In this document: piece after piece, positions 7,756-15,289 of the stretch
Position numbering within the stretch: position 1 is the first letter of the stretch
Layout of the letters: every line of letters begins with the position of its first letter
DNA from: JAGGAG01 sp031402225
Lineage (GTDB): Bacteria > Gemmatimonadota > Gemmatimonadetes > Gemmatimonadales > GWC2-71-9
DNA: 34,435 bases
Assembly (NCBI GenBank): GCA_031402225.1
Contig: JANNSD010000154.1
Location: 1 to 34,435 of the forward strand
Reading direction: 5' to 3'
Program-made: the position numbers and the translations under genes
The notes under the pieces: generated by a model
Database searches by the model: none
What the model saw: the letters and a program-made list of their open reading frames with translations, nothing else
Told to the model about the DNA's origin: nothing

Positions 7756-8416
7756 TTGTTACGGTGCACTGCGCCTTCAACGCCCGCACCGCCGCTGCCG
7801 GGTCCGGCTTCCCGAACACTGCAGTACCCGCCACGAAAGTATCCGCGCCCGCGTTCCATGCGGTGCGAATCGTCTCCGTCGTGATGCCGCCATCCACCTC
7901 GAGCGCCGCGCTCGAGCGCCGCAGGTCGAGCAGTTGCCGCACCCGCCGGATCTTGCCGGTGGATGCCGGAATATAGGCCTGCCCGCCAAAGCCCGGATTG
8001 ACGCTCATCACCAGCACGAGGTCCACGTCGTCCACCACTTCCTCGAGGAAGGCGAGCGGCGTGCCCGGGTTGAGCGCGATGCCGGCCATCATGCCCCGCT
8101 CGCGAATCATCGCGAGATGGCGCTGGACATGGTGCGTCGCCTCCGGGTGAAGGGTGAACACCGACACGCCGAGGTCCGCGTACTCCCTGATGTAGCGCTC
8201 CGGTCGCTCGACCATGAGATGCACGTCGATGGGCTTTTCGCTGATCCGCCGCAGCGCGCCGATGAGCGGCGCCCCGAAGGTGAGATTGGGCACGAACTGA
8301 CCGTCCATGACGTCGACGTGCAGCCACTCGGCGCCGCCGTCTTCCGCCTGCCGCACCTGCTCGGCGAGCCGGCCAAGATCGGTGGACAGGATGCTGGGCG
8401 CGATGCGCACGCTCAT
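7751..8416 (-). CDS. rpe: ribulose-phosphate 3-epimerase
   Basis: This 221-residue TIM-barrel enzyme interconverts ribulose 5-phosphate and xylulose 5-phosphate. Family motifs are intact: IAPSILSTDLGRL, the metal pair His33/Asp35 in LHVDVMDGQFVPNLTFG, His66 in IDVHLMVERP, MSVNPGFGGQ and LEVDGGI for the catalytic Asp and phosphate loop. The ATG overlaps the PASTA gene stop in ATGA. The stop lies at the edge of a heptamer array, so the final CTVTT is partly repeat-encoded. Confidence 0.95.
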   Translation of the reverse strand: MSVRIAPSILSTDLGRLAEQVRQAEDGGAEWLHVDVMDGQFVPNLTFGAPLIGALRRISEKPIDVHLMVERPERYIREYADLGVSVFTLHPEATHHVQRHLAMIRERGMMAGIALNPGTPLAFLEEVVDDVDLVLVMSVNPGFGGQAYIPASTGKIRRVRQLLDLRRSSAALEVDGGITTETIRTAWNAGADTFVAGTAVFGKPDPAAAVRALKAQCTVTT

Positions 8417-9084
8417 CGATGAGTCTCCTCGCTGGCGGGTGGCAGGATGGGCTTGCTGGCGCTGATCACGAGCTGAATGCTGGTGCCCGCCGGCTGCACC
8501 GATCCGATTGCTGGCCGCACCTCGACCACGATGCCCGCGGGACCGGCTGACCGCGCGGTGTCCACCTTGCTCATGCGAAACCCGCTTGCCTCGATGATCC
8601 TGGCGGCCAGCGCGAGCGGCAGCCGCGCCACGTCGGGTACGGCATACGGCGCGATCCCGTCGCTCACGGCGAGCGTCACCGGCGTTCCCCCGGGGAGGAC
8701 CGTGCCGGCCACCGGATCCTGCCAGATGACGGTGCCCGCTTCGTACGTCGGGTGCTGGCGCGACTCGCCGCGCTTCGTCTTGAACCCGGCCTGCCCGAGC
8801 AGCACTTCGGCCTGGTCACCGGGCATGCCCACGACATCCGGGGTGGCGTGGTCCGACGCCAGCAGCGGGCCCGGCGACAGCCAGATGAACGCGACGCCGA
8901 ACCCGACCACGAAGATGAGGAGCAGCACGCCGAGATCGCGCAGGATCCGCCGACCGCCGCCGCGCGGTGCCGGGGGCTCTGGCGCGGGCTCCGGCAATCC
9001 CGCCGGGGAAGCGACGGGGGCTGGCGCGGGCGCGGTCTCGACCGGCGCGACCGTCAACTCGCGGTTGCGGCGGCCAAATTTCAC
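8413..9084 (-). CDS. single-pass membrane protein with two PASTA domains
   Basis: The 223-residue protein has a Pro/Ala-rich cytoplasmic N-terminus and one membrane segment near residues 48-68 (DLGVLLLIFVVGFGVAFIWL). Two PASTA repeats follow: one at about 80-140 (PDVVGMPGDQAEVLLGQAGF, then AGTVIWQDPVAGTVLPGG) and one at about 145-212 (VPDVARLPLALAARIIEASGF, then VEVRPAIGSVQPAGTS). PASTA domains bind peptidoglycan or muropeptides and usually sit on PknB-type kinases or PBPs. No kinase domain is present, so this is a stand-alone form. It overlaps rsmB and rpe by 4 bases each. Confidence 0.88.
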   Translation of the reverse strand: MKFGRRNRELTVAPVETAPAPAPVASPAGLPEPAPEPPAPRGGGRRILRDLGVLLLIFVVGFGVAFIWLSPGPLLASDHATPDVVGMPGDQAEVLLGQAGFKTKRGESRQHPTYEAGTVIWQDPVAGTVLPGGTPVTLAVSDGIAPYAVPDVARLPLALAARIIEASGFRMSKVDTARSAGPAGIVVEVRPAIGSVQPAGTSIQLVISASKPILPPASEETHR

Positions 9085-10376
9085 GCGCGCCGCCGGAGCC
9101 GGGCGGCGTACGCGCCGTCGGTGCCGTGACGGAACGGCAGCATCTGAAGGTCGCCACTCGATGTGCGGAACTCAGCAGGCACGGTGTCTCCAGGGTCGCG
9201 CTCGAAGCGCAGGTCGCGCGCCAGCAGGGCCTCAATCTGGTGCTCATTCTCTTCCGGTTCCAGTGAGCACGTCGCATAAACTAACCAGCCGCCCGGTCGC
9301 ACGATGTCGGCGCAGGCCTGCAGCAGCTCTCCCTGTCGCTCGGCGAGCCGCGCGAGGGCCGCGGCGCTCACTTTCCATCGCGCGTCGGGGTGGCGGGCGA
9401 AGGTGCCGGTGCCGAGGCAGGGCGCGTCCAGCAGCACGACATCGACCGATGCGACGGGAGGATTCCGCGCGTCGGCGACCACCGCGTGCTCCCGTCCGCT
9501 GCCTGCGCGCGCCAGGTTCTCCGCCAGCCGCCGCGCCCGGTCGAGCTTCCGGTCGGCGCTCACCACCATCCCGGCGCGACGCCCCAGCGCGATCGACTTG
9601 CCACCTGGTGCGGCGCACGCATCGTACACCGTCATGCCCGGCGCCATGCCTGCGAACGCCACGACCATGGCGTGCGCGGGGTCCTGGACGATGAACGCCC
9701 CATCCCCGAACCCCGGCACGTCGGCGGGCCTGCGGGCCGGGCTGCTCCAGCCGGCCACCGTCGCGCGTGCCGGCTCCAGTCCCGCTGCGCGCCATCGTGC
9801 CTCGAGCGCGGCGTCCTCCTCGCGTGCCGGCTGCAGCACCAGCGGTGGCGGCGTGTTATTCCATTCCATGAGCGCGACAGTGTCGTCCTGGCCATAGGCC
9901 GCGAGCCAGCGCGCGACCAGCCACTCGGGATGCGAATAGAGGGCTGCGTAGTGTGCGGCCGGGTTGAGGGCCAGCGACGGTGCGGCGGCGCGACCGCCGA
10001 GGTTGCGCAGCAGGGCGTTCACGAAGCCGGCTGCCTTGCTGCCGCCCACCGAGCGCGCGAGGTCGACGGCGGTGGAGACGGCGGCATGAGTGGGAACGCG
10101 GTCGAGCGCGACCAGCTGGTAGGCGCCGAGCCGGAGTATCTCGCGCAGCGCGGGCTCGACGTTGCCCCAGCCGTGCCGCACCAGCGGGATCAGCCGGGCG
10201 TCGAGATCGTTCTGCCGGCGAAGCACGCCGGCGGCAAGCTCGTGGGCGAGGCGCTTGTCGGCGTCGGGCAGGGCAGTGAGCGCGCGCGCGAGGGCGGCAT
10301 CGAACGGCTCGCCCTGTCGCACCGCGAGCAGCACGTCCATCGCCGCACGGCGCGCCGGGAGCCCGATCTCCGTCAT
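9081..10376 (-). CDS. rsmB: 16S rRNA (cytosine-967-C5)-methyltransferase
   Basis: RsmB/Sun methylates C967 of 16S rRNA. The 431-residue product has an N-terminal NusB-like helical domain (RRAAMDVLLAVRQG, then LAAGVLRRQNDLD and ILRLGAYQLVALDRVPTHAAV) and a C-terminal SAM domain. The SAM loop reads YDACAAPGGKSIALG. The two catalytic cysteine motifs are DAPCLGTGTFARHPDARW and YATCSLEPEENEHQIE. Both ends overlap neighbours by 4 bases (thiG and the PASTA gene). Confidence 0.94.
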   Translation of the reverse strand: MTEIGLPARRAAMDVLLAVRQGEPFDAALARALTALPDADKRLAHELAAGVLRRQNDLDARLIPLVRHGWGNVEPALREILRLGAYQLVALDRVPTHAAVSTAVDLARSVGGSKAAGFVNALLRNLGGRAAAPSLALNPAAHYAALYSHPEWLVARWLAAYGQDDTVALMEWNNTPPPLVLQPAREEDAALEARWRAAGLEPARATVAGWSSPARRPADVPGFGDGAFIVQDPAHAMVVAFAGMAPGMTVYDACAAPGGKSIALGRRAGMVVSADRKLDRARRLAENLARAGSGREHAVVADARNPPVASVDVVLLDAPCLGTGTFARHPDARWKVSAAALARLAERQGELLQACADIVRPGGWLVYATCSLEPEENEHQIEALLARDLRFERDPGDTVPAEFRTSSGDLQMLPFRHGTDGAYAARLRRRA

Positions 10377-11188
10377 CGATTCAGCATGCCCTGCTCGGGG
10401 GACGACGGAATCGCCACCTCACGGCGCGGCATCCGCCCCGCGAGATACGCCGCACGTCCCGCCTCGACCGCGCCACGCATCGCATGCGCCATCAGCACGG
10501 CGTCGCGCGCCTCGGCGAGTGCGGTATTCATCAGGATGCCGTCGACACCCTGCTCCATGGTGAGGCAGGCATCCGAGGCCGTGCCCACGCCGGCGTCCAC
10601 GATCACCGGCACGGAGAGCCGCCGCTTGATGGTGCGGATGCTGTACGGATTGAGCAGGCCCAGGCCGCTGCCGATCGGGGACGCCAGCGGCATCACGGCG
10701 GCACAGCCCGCCTCCTCGAGGCGCAGCGCCGTGATCAGGTCGTCGTTGGTGTAGGCCAGCACCTTGAACCCTTCCTTCACCAGCACGCGCGTCGCCTCCA
10801 GCAGCCCCGCGGCGTCGGGCAGCAGCGTCTCCCGGTCACCGATCACTTCCAGCTTGACGAAGTCGTTGAATCCTGCCTCCCGGCCCAAGCGCGCGTAGCG
10901 GATGGCCTCCTCGGCGGTGTAGCACCCTGCGGTGTTGGCGAGCAGGAAGTAGCGCGTGGGAGACAGGTGGAACAGCACGCCCGCCTCTTTCGTGCGATCG
11001 AGATCGACGCGGCGCACGGCCACCGTGACGACATCGGCGCCCGACGCATCGATCGCCGCCACCATCTCGGCGTTCGTGCGATACTTGCCGGTGCCCACCA
11101 TCAGCCGCGAGCGAAAACGCTGCCCGCCGATGATCAGCGGCGTGTCGAACTGCGGCATCGTGTCGAGTCCTGCGTCAGTCGTTGTCAT
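10373..11188 (-). CDS. thiG: thiazole synthase
   Basis: ThiG condenses deoxyxylulose 5-phosphate, dehydroglycine and ThiS thiocarboxylate sulfur into the thiamine thiazole. From the ATG at 11188 the product is 271 residues. Visible motifs are SRLMVGTGKY, VVTVAVRRVDL, NTAGCYTAEEA, the Schiff-base lysine in FVKLEVIGD (Lys112), MPLASPIGSGLGLLNP and VIVDAGVGTASDA. The frame runs back to a GTG at 11239 inside thiS. I prefer 11188 because it keeps the usual N-terminus, though its ribosome site (GGAACGGAC) is poor. It overlaps rsmB by 4 bases. Confidence 0.95.
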   Translation of the reverse strand: MTTTDAGLDTMPQFDTPLIIGGQRFRSRLMVGTGKYRTNAEMVAAIDASGADVVTVAVRRVDLDRTKEAGVLFHLSPTRYFLLANTAGCYTAEEAIRYARLGREAGFNDFVKLEVIGDRETLLPDAAGLLEATRVLVKEGFKVLAYTNDDLITALRLEEAGCAAVMPLASPIGSGLGLLNPYSIRTIKRRLSVPVIVDAGVGTASDACLTMEQGVDGILMNTALAEARDAVLMAHAMRGAVEAGRAAYLAGRMPRREVAIPSSPEQGMLNR

Positions 11189-11228
11189 GTCCGTTCCGTT
11201 TCGCCCGCCACGAAGTCGCCTCCCGCGG

Positions 11229-11438
11229 TCACCCGCCACCCACGAAGTGCACGATCTCGATGGTGTCGCCGCTGGAGACGGGGACGCCGGCCAGGGCCGT
11301 CCGACGGACGATCGTCCGGTTGTGCTCCACCACGACCGTTTCCGGTTCGAGACCGAGATGCGCCAGCAGCCCCGGCAGGTCGAGGCCGGCGGGCACGCGG
11401 CGCGTGTCGCCGTTGAGGGTAATGCCGATCTCGCTCAT
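11229..11438 (-). CDS. thiS: sulfur carrier protein ThiS
   Basis: This is a 69-residue beta-grasp sulfur carrier. It starts MSEIGITLNGD and carries PGLLAHLGL and VVVEHNRTIVRR. It ends in the required C-terminal Gly-Gly (HFVGGG), the site of thiocarboxylation. The ATG overlaps the preceding TenI-like gene in ATGA. thiG follows after 40 bases. No ThiF adenylyltransferase is present in the window. Confidence 0.93.
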   Translation of the reverse strand: MSEIGITLNGDTRRVPAGLDLPGLLAHLGLEPETVVVEHNRTIVRRTALAGVPVSSGDTIEIVHFVGGG

Positions 11439-12052
11439 TGCGCCGCCCACGGCTCCAGCATCTGCGCCACGGCGTGGGCCGGGTCATCGGCGCCCCAGAT
11501 CGCGCGGATGGCCGCCACCCCGTACGCGCCCGTCGCGTGCACCTCGCGTGCGCGCTCCACCGTCACGCCACCGATCGCGAGCACCGGCGGTCCCGCCGAC
11601 ACGATCCCGGTGATGAATCCCGGCCCCTGCCCATCGTGCCCCGCGTGCGACGCGCTGGGGTACGTGGTGCCGGCAATGAGGTAGTCGACGCCGTCACCCG
11701 ATGCGCGGCGCGCTTCCTCCATGCTGTGCACCGAGCGCCCGATCCACCCGCGGGGAAGTACCCGGCGCGCGTCATCGACCTCGAGGTCTCCACCGCCGAG
11801 CTGCACTCCCTCTGCACCAATCGCCGCGGCGATATCTGGGCGTGCATTGATGATCAGCACCGTGCCGGTGCCGGCGAGTGCGTCGCGCAGGGCGACGGCG
11901 TGGTCCGCCAGCGCCCGGCCGGTGGCGGGGCGGTCGCGCAGGTGAATCGCGACCTGCGGTCCCATGCTGGCGATGCGCCGCGCCGCCTGGAGAAAGTCGG
12001 ACCGCTGCAGCACCGTCGCATCGGTCACCGCGTGCACTCGCGGCAGGTTCAC
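11435..12052 (-). CDS. ThiE/TenI-family protein, more likely thiazole tautomerase (TenI-like)
   Basis: This 205-residue TIM-barrel belongs to the thiamine-phosphate-synthase/TenI superfamily. Its GRSVHSMEEA block and GPGFI loop fit. At positions where ThiE usually has NDR and HLGQED it reads INARPD and VQLGGGDLE, and it keeps a GRSVH histidine as in TenI. This argues for a thiazole tautomerase acting right after ThiG, which fits its place before thiS and thiG. ThiE activity cannot be excluded. The GTG at 12052 overlaps the fmt stop in GTGA and fixes the start. Confidence 0.75.
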   Translation of the reverse strand: MNLPRVHAVTDATVLQRSDFLQAARRIASMGPQVAIHLRDRPATGRALADHAVALRDALAGTGTVLIINARPDIAAAIGAEGVQLGGGDLEVDDARRVLPRGWIGRSVHSMEEARRASGDGVDYLIAGTTYPSASHAGHDGQGPGFITGIVSAGPPVLAIGGVTVERAREVHATGAYGVAAIRAIWGADDPAHAVAQMLEPWAAQ

Positions 12053-12999
12053 GTGAATCGTGCTCCCACCGCCACGCCTCGCCCGCGAACCCACTCGGCG
12101 ACCGGCTGACGCTTCTTGCCGGCAGGCTGCACTTCGCGGATCACGAGCCTTCCCGCGCCGGCAGTGACTTCCAGCACGCTATCGGCGCGCACCACCGTTC
12201 CCGCGCCCTGCGCGCCCTGCGCGCCCTGCGGGTCCTGCGCGTCCTGCGCGCCGAAAAGCTTCACATCCACGCCATCCAGGGTTGTCCAGGCACCCGGGAC
12301 CGGGTCGAATGCCGCCACATGGTGCGCTAGTTGCGAGGCGGCGGCGGTCCAGTCGATGTGGGCCGTGGTGCGGTCGATCTTGGGGGCGAGGGTCACGGCG
12401 GCGCCATCCTGCGCTGCCGGCCGGGCGCCGCTGTTGAGCAGGGGAAGGGCTTCGAGCAGCGCCTCCGCCCCGAGCCCGCTGAGCCGGTCGGTGAGGGCAC
12501 CACCGGTTTCGCCGGCGCTGATTGGCGTGCTGCGTGCGTGCCAGACGGGGCCGCTGTCGAGGCCCGCCTCCATCTGCATGATAGTGACGCCGGTGGTGGG
12601 GTCACCGCTCCGGATGGCCCACTGGATGGGGGCGGCGCCGCGCCAGCGAGGCAGGAGGGAGGCGTGGACGTTGATCATGCCGAGTCGCGGGATGGCGAGG
12701 ATCTGGGGGCGGAGGATGTGGCCGTAGGCGACGACGACGCCCACGTCCGCCCCGAGCGCACTTAATTGATCGATTAATTGAACGCCAACAGGCTTGTCCG
12801 GTTGCAGCACCGGTACCCCAGCCATCTCCGGCGCTGCCAGCGCCGCCACCTTCACCGCCGGCGCCACCACCACGCTCCGCGAGCGACCCTGTGGCCGGTC
12901 TGGCTGGGTCACCACCGCGACTACCGCGTGACCTGCCCCCAGCAACGCCCGCAACGACGGTACCGCGAACTCCGGCGTCCCGAAAAATACGATTCGCAT
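12049..12999 (-). CDS. fmt: methionyl-tRNA formyltransferase
   Basis: Fmt formylates initiator Met-tRNA using 10-formyl-THF. The 316-residue product has MRIVFFGTPEFAVPSLRALL, then VVAYGHILRPQIL, the catalytic region INVHASLLPRWRGAAPIQWAI and MEAGLDSGPV, then a C-terminal OB domain with IREVQPAGKK. Between the two domains a run of about 15 residues (AQDAQDPQGAQGAQGAG) is encoded by a 9-base tandem repeat at 12203-12247. It falls in the loop before the PGTIL-like strand. The gene follows def after 5 bases. Confidence 0.95.
   Translation of the reverse strand: MRIVFFGTPEFAVPSLRALLGAGHAVVAVVTQPDRPQGRSRSVVVAPAVKVAALAAPEMAGVPVLQPDKPVGVQLIDQLSALGADVGVVVAYGHILRPQILAIPRLGMINVHASLLPRWRGAAPIQWAIRSGDPTTGVTIMQMEAGLDSGPVWHARSTPISAGETGGALTDRLSGLGAEALLEALPLLNSGARPAAQDGAAVTLAPKIDRTTAHIDWTAAASQLAHHVAAFDPVPGAWTTLDGVDVKLFGAQDAQDPQGAQGAQGAGTVVRADSVLEVTAGAGRLVIREVQPAGKKRQPVAEWVRGRGVAVGARFT
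12203..12247. repeat. five 9-base repeats inside fmt
   Basis: Three perfect GCGCCCTGC copies are followed by GGGTCCTGC and GCGTCCTGC. The 9-base unit keeps frame and encodes Gly/Asp-Ala-Gln triplets in the inter-domain loop of Fmt. Confidence 0.9.
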
Positions 13000-13004
13000 C
13001 GCGA

Positions 13005-13547
13005 CTACCCTCGCCGCGCTTCCTCCGGCTCCACGTCGCGCACTTCCTTCAGGTACCCCGTGCCCGCGTGCTCCTTCCGGAACCGCTTCAGCAGCATGGC
13101 GCGGCGCAGCGCGCCAAGGTGGTCCAGGAACAGGATCCCGTCGAGGTGATCGATCTCGTGCTGGATCGCGCGGGCCACCAGCCCGCTGGCGTCAAGCCGG
13201 AACGGCTGCCCCTCGCGGTCGAGCGCCTCCAGCGTCACCTCGGCCGGTCGCGTCACGTCGCCGAACACCTCCGGGATGGAGAGACACCCCTCCTCCGCCG
13301 TGTCCCGGCCCTGGCTCGACACGATCCGGGGATTCACCATCACGAAGCGCTGCCCCTCGGCGTCGATCACCGCCACGCGCGTGGCGACCCCCACCTGGTT
13401 CGCCGCCAGCCCCACGCCCTTCGCCGCTCCCATGGTCTCGAACAGGTCGTCGATGAAGCGCCGCAAGGCGTCATCCACGGCACTCACCTCGGCGCTCTGC
13501 TGGCGGAGCACCGGCGACCCGAGCAGGTGCAATGTCAGCAGGCTCAT
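13005..13547 (-). CDS. def: peptide deformylase
   Basis: Def removes the N-formyl group from nascent proteins and pairs functionally with fmt. The 180-residue product has all three family motifs: GVGLAANQVG (residues 44-53), EEGCLSIPE with metal ligand Cys88, and QHEIDHLDG with ligands His130 and His134 and catalytic Glu131. The C-terminal tail after GILFLDHL is basic and about 40 residues long. The ATG overlaps the yajC stop in ATGA. Confidence 0.96.
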   Translation of the reverse strand: MSLLTLHLLGSPVLRQQSAEVSAVDDALRRFIDDLFETMGAAKGVGLAANQVGVATRVAVIDAEGQRFVMVNPRIVSSQGRDTAEEGCLSIPEVFGDVTRPAEVTLEALDREGQPFRLDASGLVARAIQHEIDHLDGILFLDHLGALRRAMLLKRFRKEHAGTGYLKEVRDVEPEEARRG

Positions 13548-13897
13548 ACCGGCGCAGGCGTTCCCGGGGCGGACGCGTTGCCCACCCGGATGATCCGCGA
13601 GCGCTCCACCACCACCTGCGCGGTGCCCGTCTCGATCGTCACCCGCGTCTCGCCGCGCTCCTTGAGCTCCTTGATGTCCTTCACGATGCCGACGATGCCG
13701 CCCACCGTCATCACGTCGTCACCCTTCTTGAGTGCATTCAGCAGTTCCGCCTGCTTCTTCCGCGCCTGCGACTGGGGACGGATGATCAGGAAGTAGAACA
13801 CCAGGCCGATGCCCACCACCTGCAGCGGAAGCCAGAGGGGGCTGAGGCCCTTGCCGGCCGGCGCCTGCAGGATGATCAAAGCAAGAACATTGGTCAC
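13544..13897 (-). CDS. yajC: preprotein translocase subunit YajC
   Basis: YajC is an accessory subunit associated with SecDF. From the GTG at 13897 the product is 117 residues. It has one membrane helix (WLPLQVVGIGLVFYFLIIRPQ) and the conserved RPQSQARKKQAELLNALKKG, then DDVMTVGGIVGIVKDI. The GTG overlaps the tgt stop in GTGA, the usual tgt-yajC order. secD and secF do not follow; def does. Confidence 0.93.
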   Translation of the reverse strand: MTNVLALIILQAPAGKGLSPLWLPLQVVGIGLVFYFLIIRPQSQARKKQAELLNALKKGDDVMTVGGIVGIVKDIKELKERGETRVTIETGTAQVVVERSRIIRVGNASAPGTPAPV

Positions 13898-15039
13898 GCG
13901 TTGTCTCCGTTGCCGTTGTGCCGCGCGAGCCACTCGCGCTGCCATGAGTCGAACGAGCCGTCGAGGATCCGCCGCCGCGCTTCCTCGCCCAGTCGCACCA
14001 GGAAGTGGATGTTGTGCAGCGACACGAGCCGCAGGCCGAGAATTTCCTCCACCACGAACAGGTGACGCAGGTACCCGCGCGAGAACGTCGTGCAGGTCTC
14101 GCAGTCACATTCCGGGTCGAGCGGACCCTCGCTCGTCCGGTTCTTCGCCCCGCGCACGTTGAGCCGCCCCGTCGGCAGCCATGCCGTGCCGTGCCGGCCA
14201 TTCCGGGTCGCCGCCACACAGTCGAACAGGTCCACCCCGCGGGCAATTCCCTCCAGCAGGTCCGCCGGAAATCCAACCCCCATAAGATAACGCGGCACCC
14301 CCGCCGGCAGGATCGGCGCCAGGTCGTCCAGCACCTGGTACATCACCGGTTTCGCCTCTCCCACCGAGAGCCCCCCGATCGCGATCCCCGTCCACGGCCC
14401 GCGCTCGACAATCCCCTCCAGCGAGCGCTTCCGCAGGTCCGGATGCGTGCCTCCTTGCACGATGGGCCAGAGCGTCTGGGACGTGAGGACGTGAGGACGT
14501 GAGGACGTGAGGGCGGCGTGGCGCCGTGCGCATCGATCGAGCCAGCGGAGCGACCGCTCCATCCCCTCTTCAGCCAGGGCCCACGGCGCCTGGCCCGGAA
14601 CCACATGATCGAACTGCATCGCCACGTCGCTGCCGAGCGTCCACTGGATCTCCGTTGCCTTCTCCGGCGTGATGTGCCGCAGGCTGCCATCGACGTGGCT
14701 GCGAAATGTCACGCCCTCTTCCGTGATCTCCCGCAGTCCCGCCAGCGAGAACACCTGGAATCCTCCCGAATCGGTGAGGATCGGACGGTCCCAGTGCATG
14801 AAGCGATGGATCCCGCCCAGTGCCGCCACCGTCTCTTCGCCCGGTCGCAAATGGAGATGGTAGGTGTTGCCCAGCACGATCTGCGCACCGGTGCGACGCA
14901 CCTCAGCGGGATGCAGCCCGCGCACCACCCCGTGTGTTCCCACCGGCATGAACGCGGGCGTCTGGATATTGCCATGCGGCAGCGTCAGCGTCCCCGCACG
15001 CGCCAGTCCTCGCTCAGCCTCCAGCCGAAACTCAAACAC
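13894..15039 (-). CDS. tgt: tRNA-guanine transglycosylase
   Basis: Tgt exchanges G34 for preQ1 in tRNAs for Asp, Asn, His and Tyr. Motifs: PAFMPVGTHGVVRGL, the catalytic-Asp loop LTDSGGFQVFSL, VGFPADLLEGIARGVDLFDC and zinc ligands in CDCETC plus a downstream His (SLHNIHF). The family MPTRN reads AATRN. The frame stays open to 15177 through six 21-base repeats giving VILSEAF heptads. I prefer the GTG at 15039 (381 residues): it begins VFEFRLEAERG like other Tgt proteins, and AAGGA lies about 8 bases upstream. An octamer repeat inserts TSSRPHVLTS before LWPIVQGG. Confidence 0.92.
   Translation of the reverse strand: MFEFRLEAERGLARAGTLTLPHGNIQTPAFMPVGTHGVVRGLHPAEVRRTGAQIVLGNTYHLHLRPGEETVAALGGIHRFMHWDRPILTDSGGFQVFSLAGLREITEEGVTFRSHVDGSLRHITPEKATEIQWTLGSDVAMQFDHVVPGQAPWALAEEGMERSLRWLDRCARRHAALTSSRPHVLTSQTLWPIVQGGTHPDLRKRSLEGIVERGPWTGIAIGGLSVGEAKPVMYQVLDDLAPILPAGVPRYLMGVGFPADLLEGIARGVDLFDCVAATRNGRHGTAWLPTGRLNVRGAKNRTSEGPLDPECDCETCTTFSRGYLRHLFVVEEILGLRLVSLHNIHFLVRLGEEARRRILDGSFDSWQREWLARHNGNGDNA
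14480..14511. repeat. four octamers GACGTGAG in frame inside tgt
   Basis: Four perfect GACGTGAG copies on the plus strand are the complement of the octamer family at 5275 and 15250. The tgt coding strand reads CTCACGTC repeatedly, the orientation without TGA. The array encodes about ten residues (LTSSRPHVLTS) that do not belong to the Tgt consensus. Confidence 0.92.
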
Positions 15040-15052
15040 ACGCCGATCCTTC

Positions 15053-15178
15053 GCTTCGCTCAGGATGACGAATGCTTCGCTCAGGATGACGAATGCTTCG
15101 CTCAGGATGACGAATGCTTCGCTGAGGATGACGAACGCTTCGCTCAGGATGACGAATGCTTCGCTCAGGATGACCAAC
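15053..15178. repeat. six 21-base repeats just upstream of tgt
   Basis: There are six contiguous 21-base units, each beginning GCTTCGCTCAGGATGAC; four are identical and two vary by 2-3 bases. The tgt-proximal end continues GATCCTTCGCTTCGC, giving one full copy of a dispersed element. Its minus-strand form is GTCATCCTGAGCG followed by AAGCGAAGGATC. A solo relative lies at 26711-26735. The minus strand encodes VILSEAF heptads, most likely not translated. Confidence 0.95.
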
Positions 15179-15193
15179 GCCCGTGGCTCCTCC

Positions 15194-15256
15194 GCAGTCG
15201 CCGTTCCTCCTCACGCAGTTGCAGTTCCTCCTCACGCTGTCGCTGTTCCTCCTCAC
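15194..15256. repeat. 21-base repeat array A (three units)
   Basis: Three contiguous 21-base units, each ending TTCCTCCTCAC on the plus strand. On the minus strand each starts GTGAGGAGGAAC, combining TGA with a perfect AGGAGG. It abuts the octamer array on one side. The same family forms arrays at 21109 and 22230. Confidence 0.9.
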
Positions 15257-15289
15257 GTCCTCACGTCCTCACGTCCTCACGTCCTCACG
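15250..15289. repeat. octamer TCCTCACG array, five copies
   Basis: Five perfect TCCTCACG copies. The minus-strand DinB-family gene stops inside at 15285-15287, and its final Lys-Thr codons adjoin the array. Confidence 0.93.

Noticed and set aside
15040..15177. N-terminal extension of Tgt with six VILSEAF heptads
   Set aside because: The start would be TTG without a ribosome site inside a tandem repeat; the GTG at 15039 gives the normal Tgt N-terminus.
15053..15256. Possible CRISPR array
   Set aside because: Units are contiguous 21-mers without unique spacers, and no cas gene is near.
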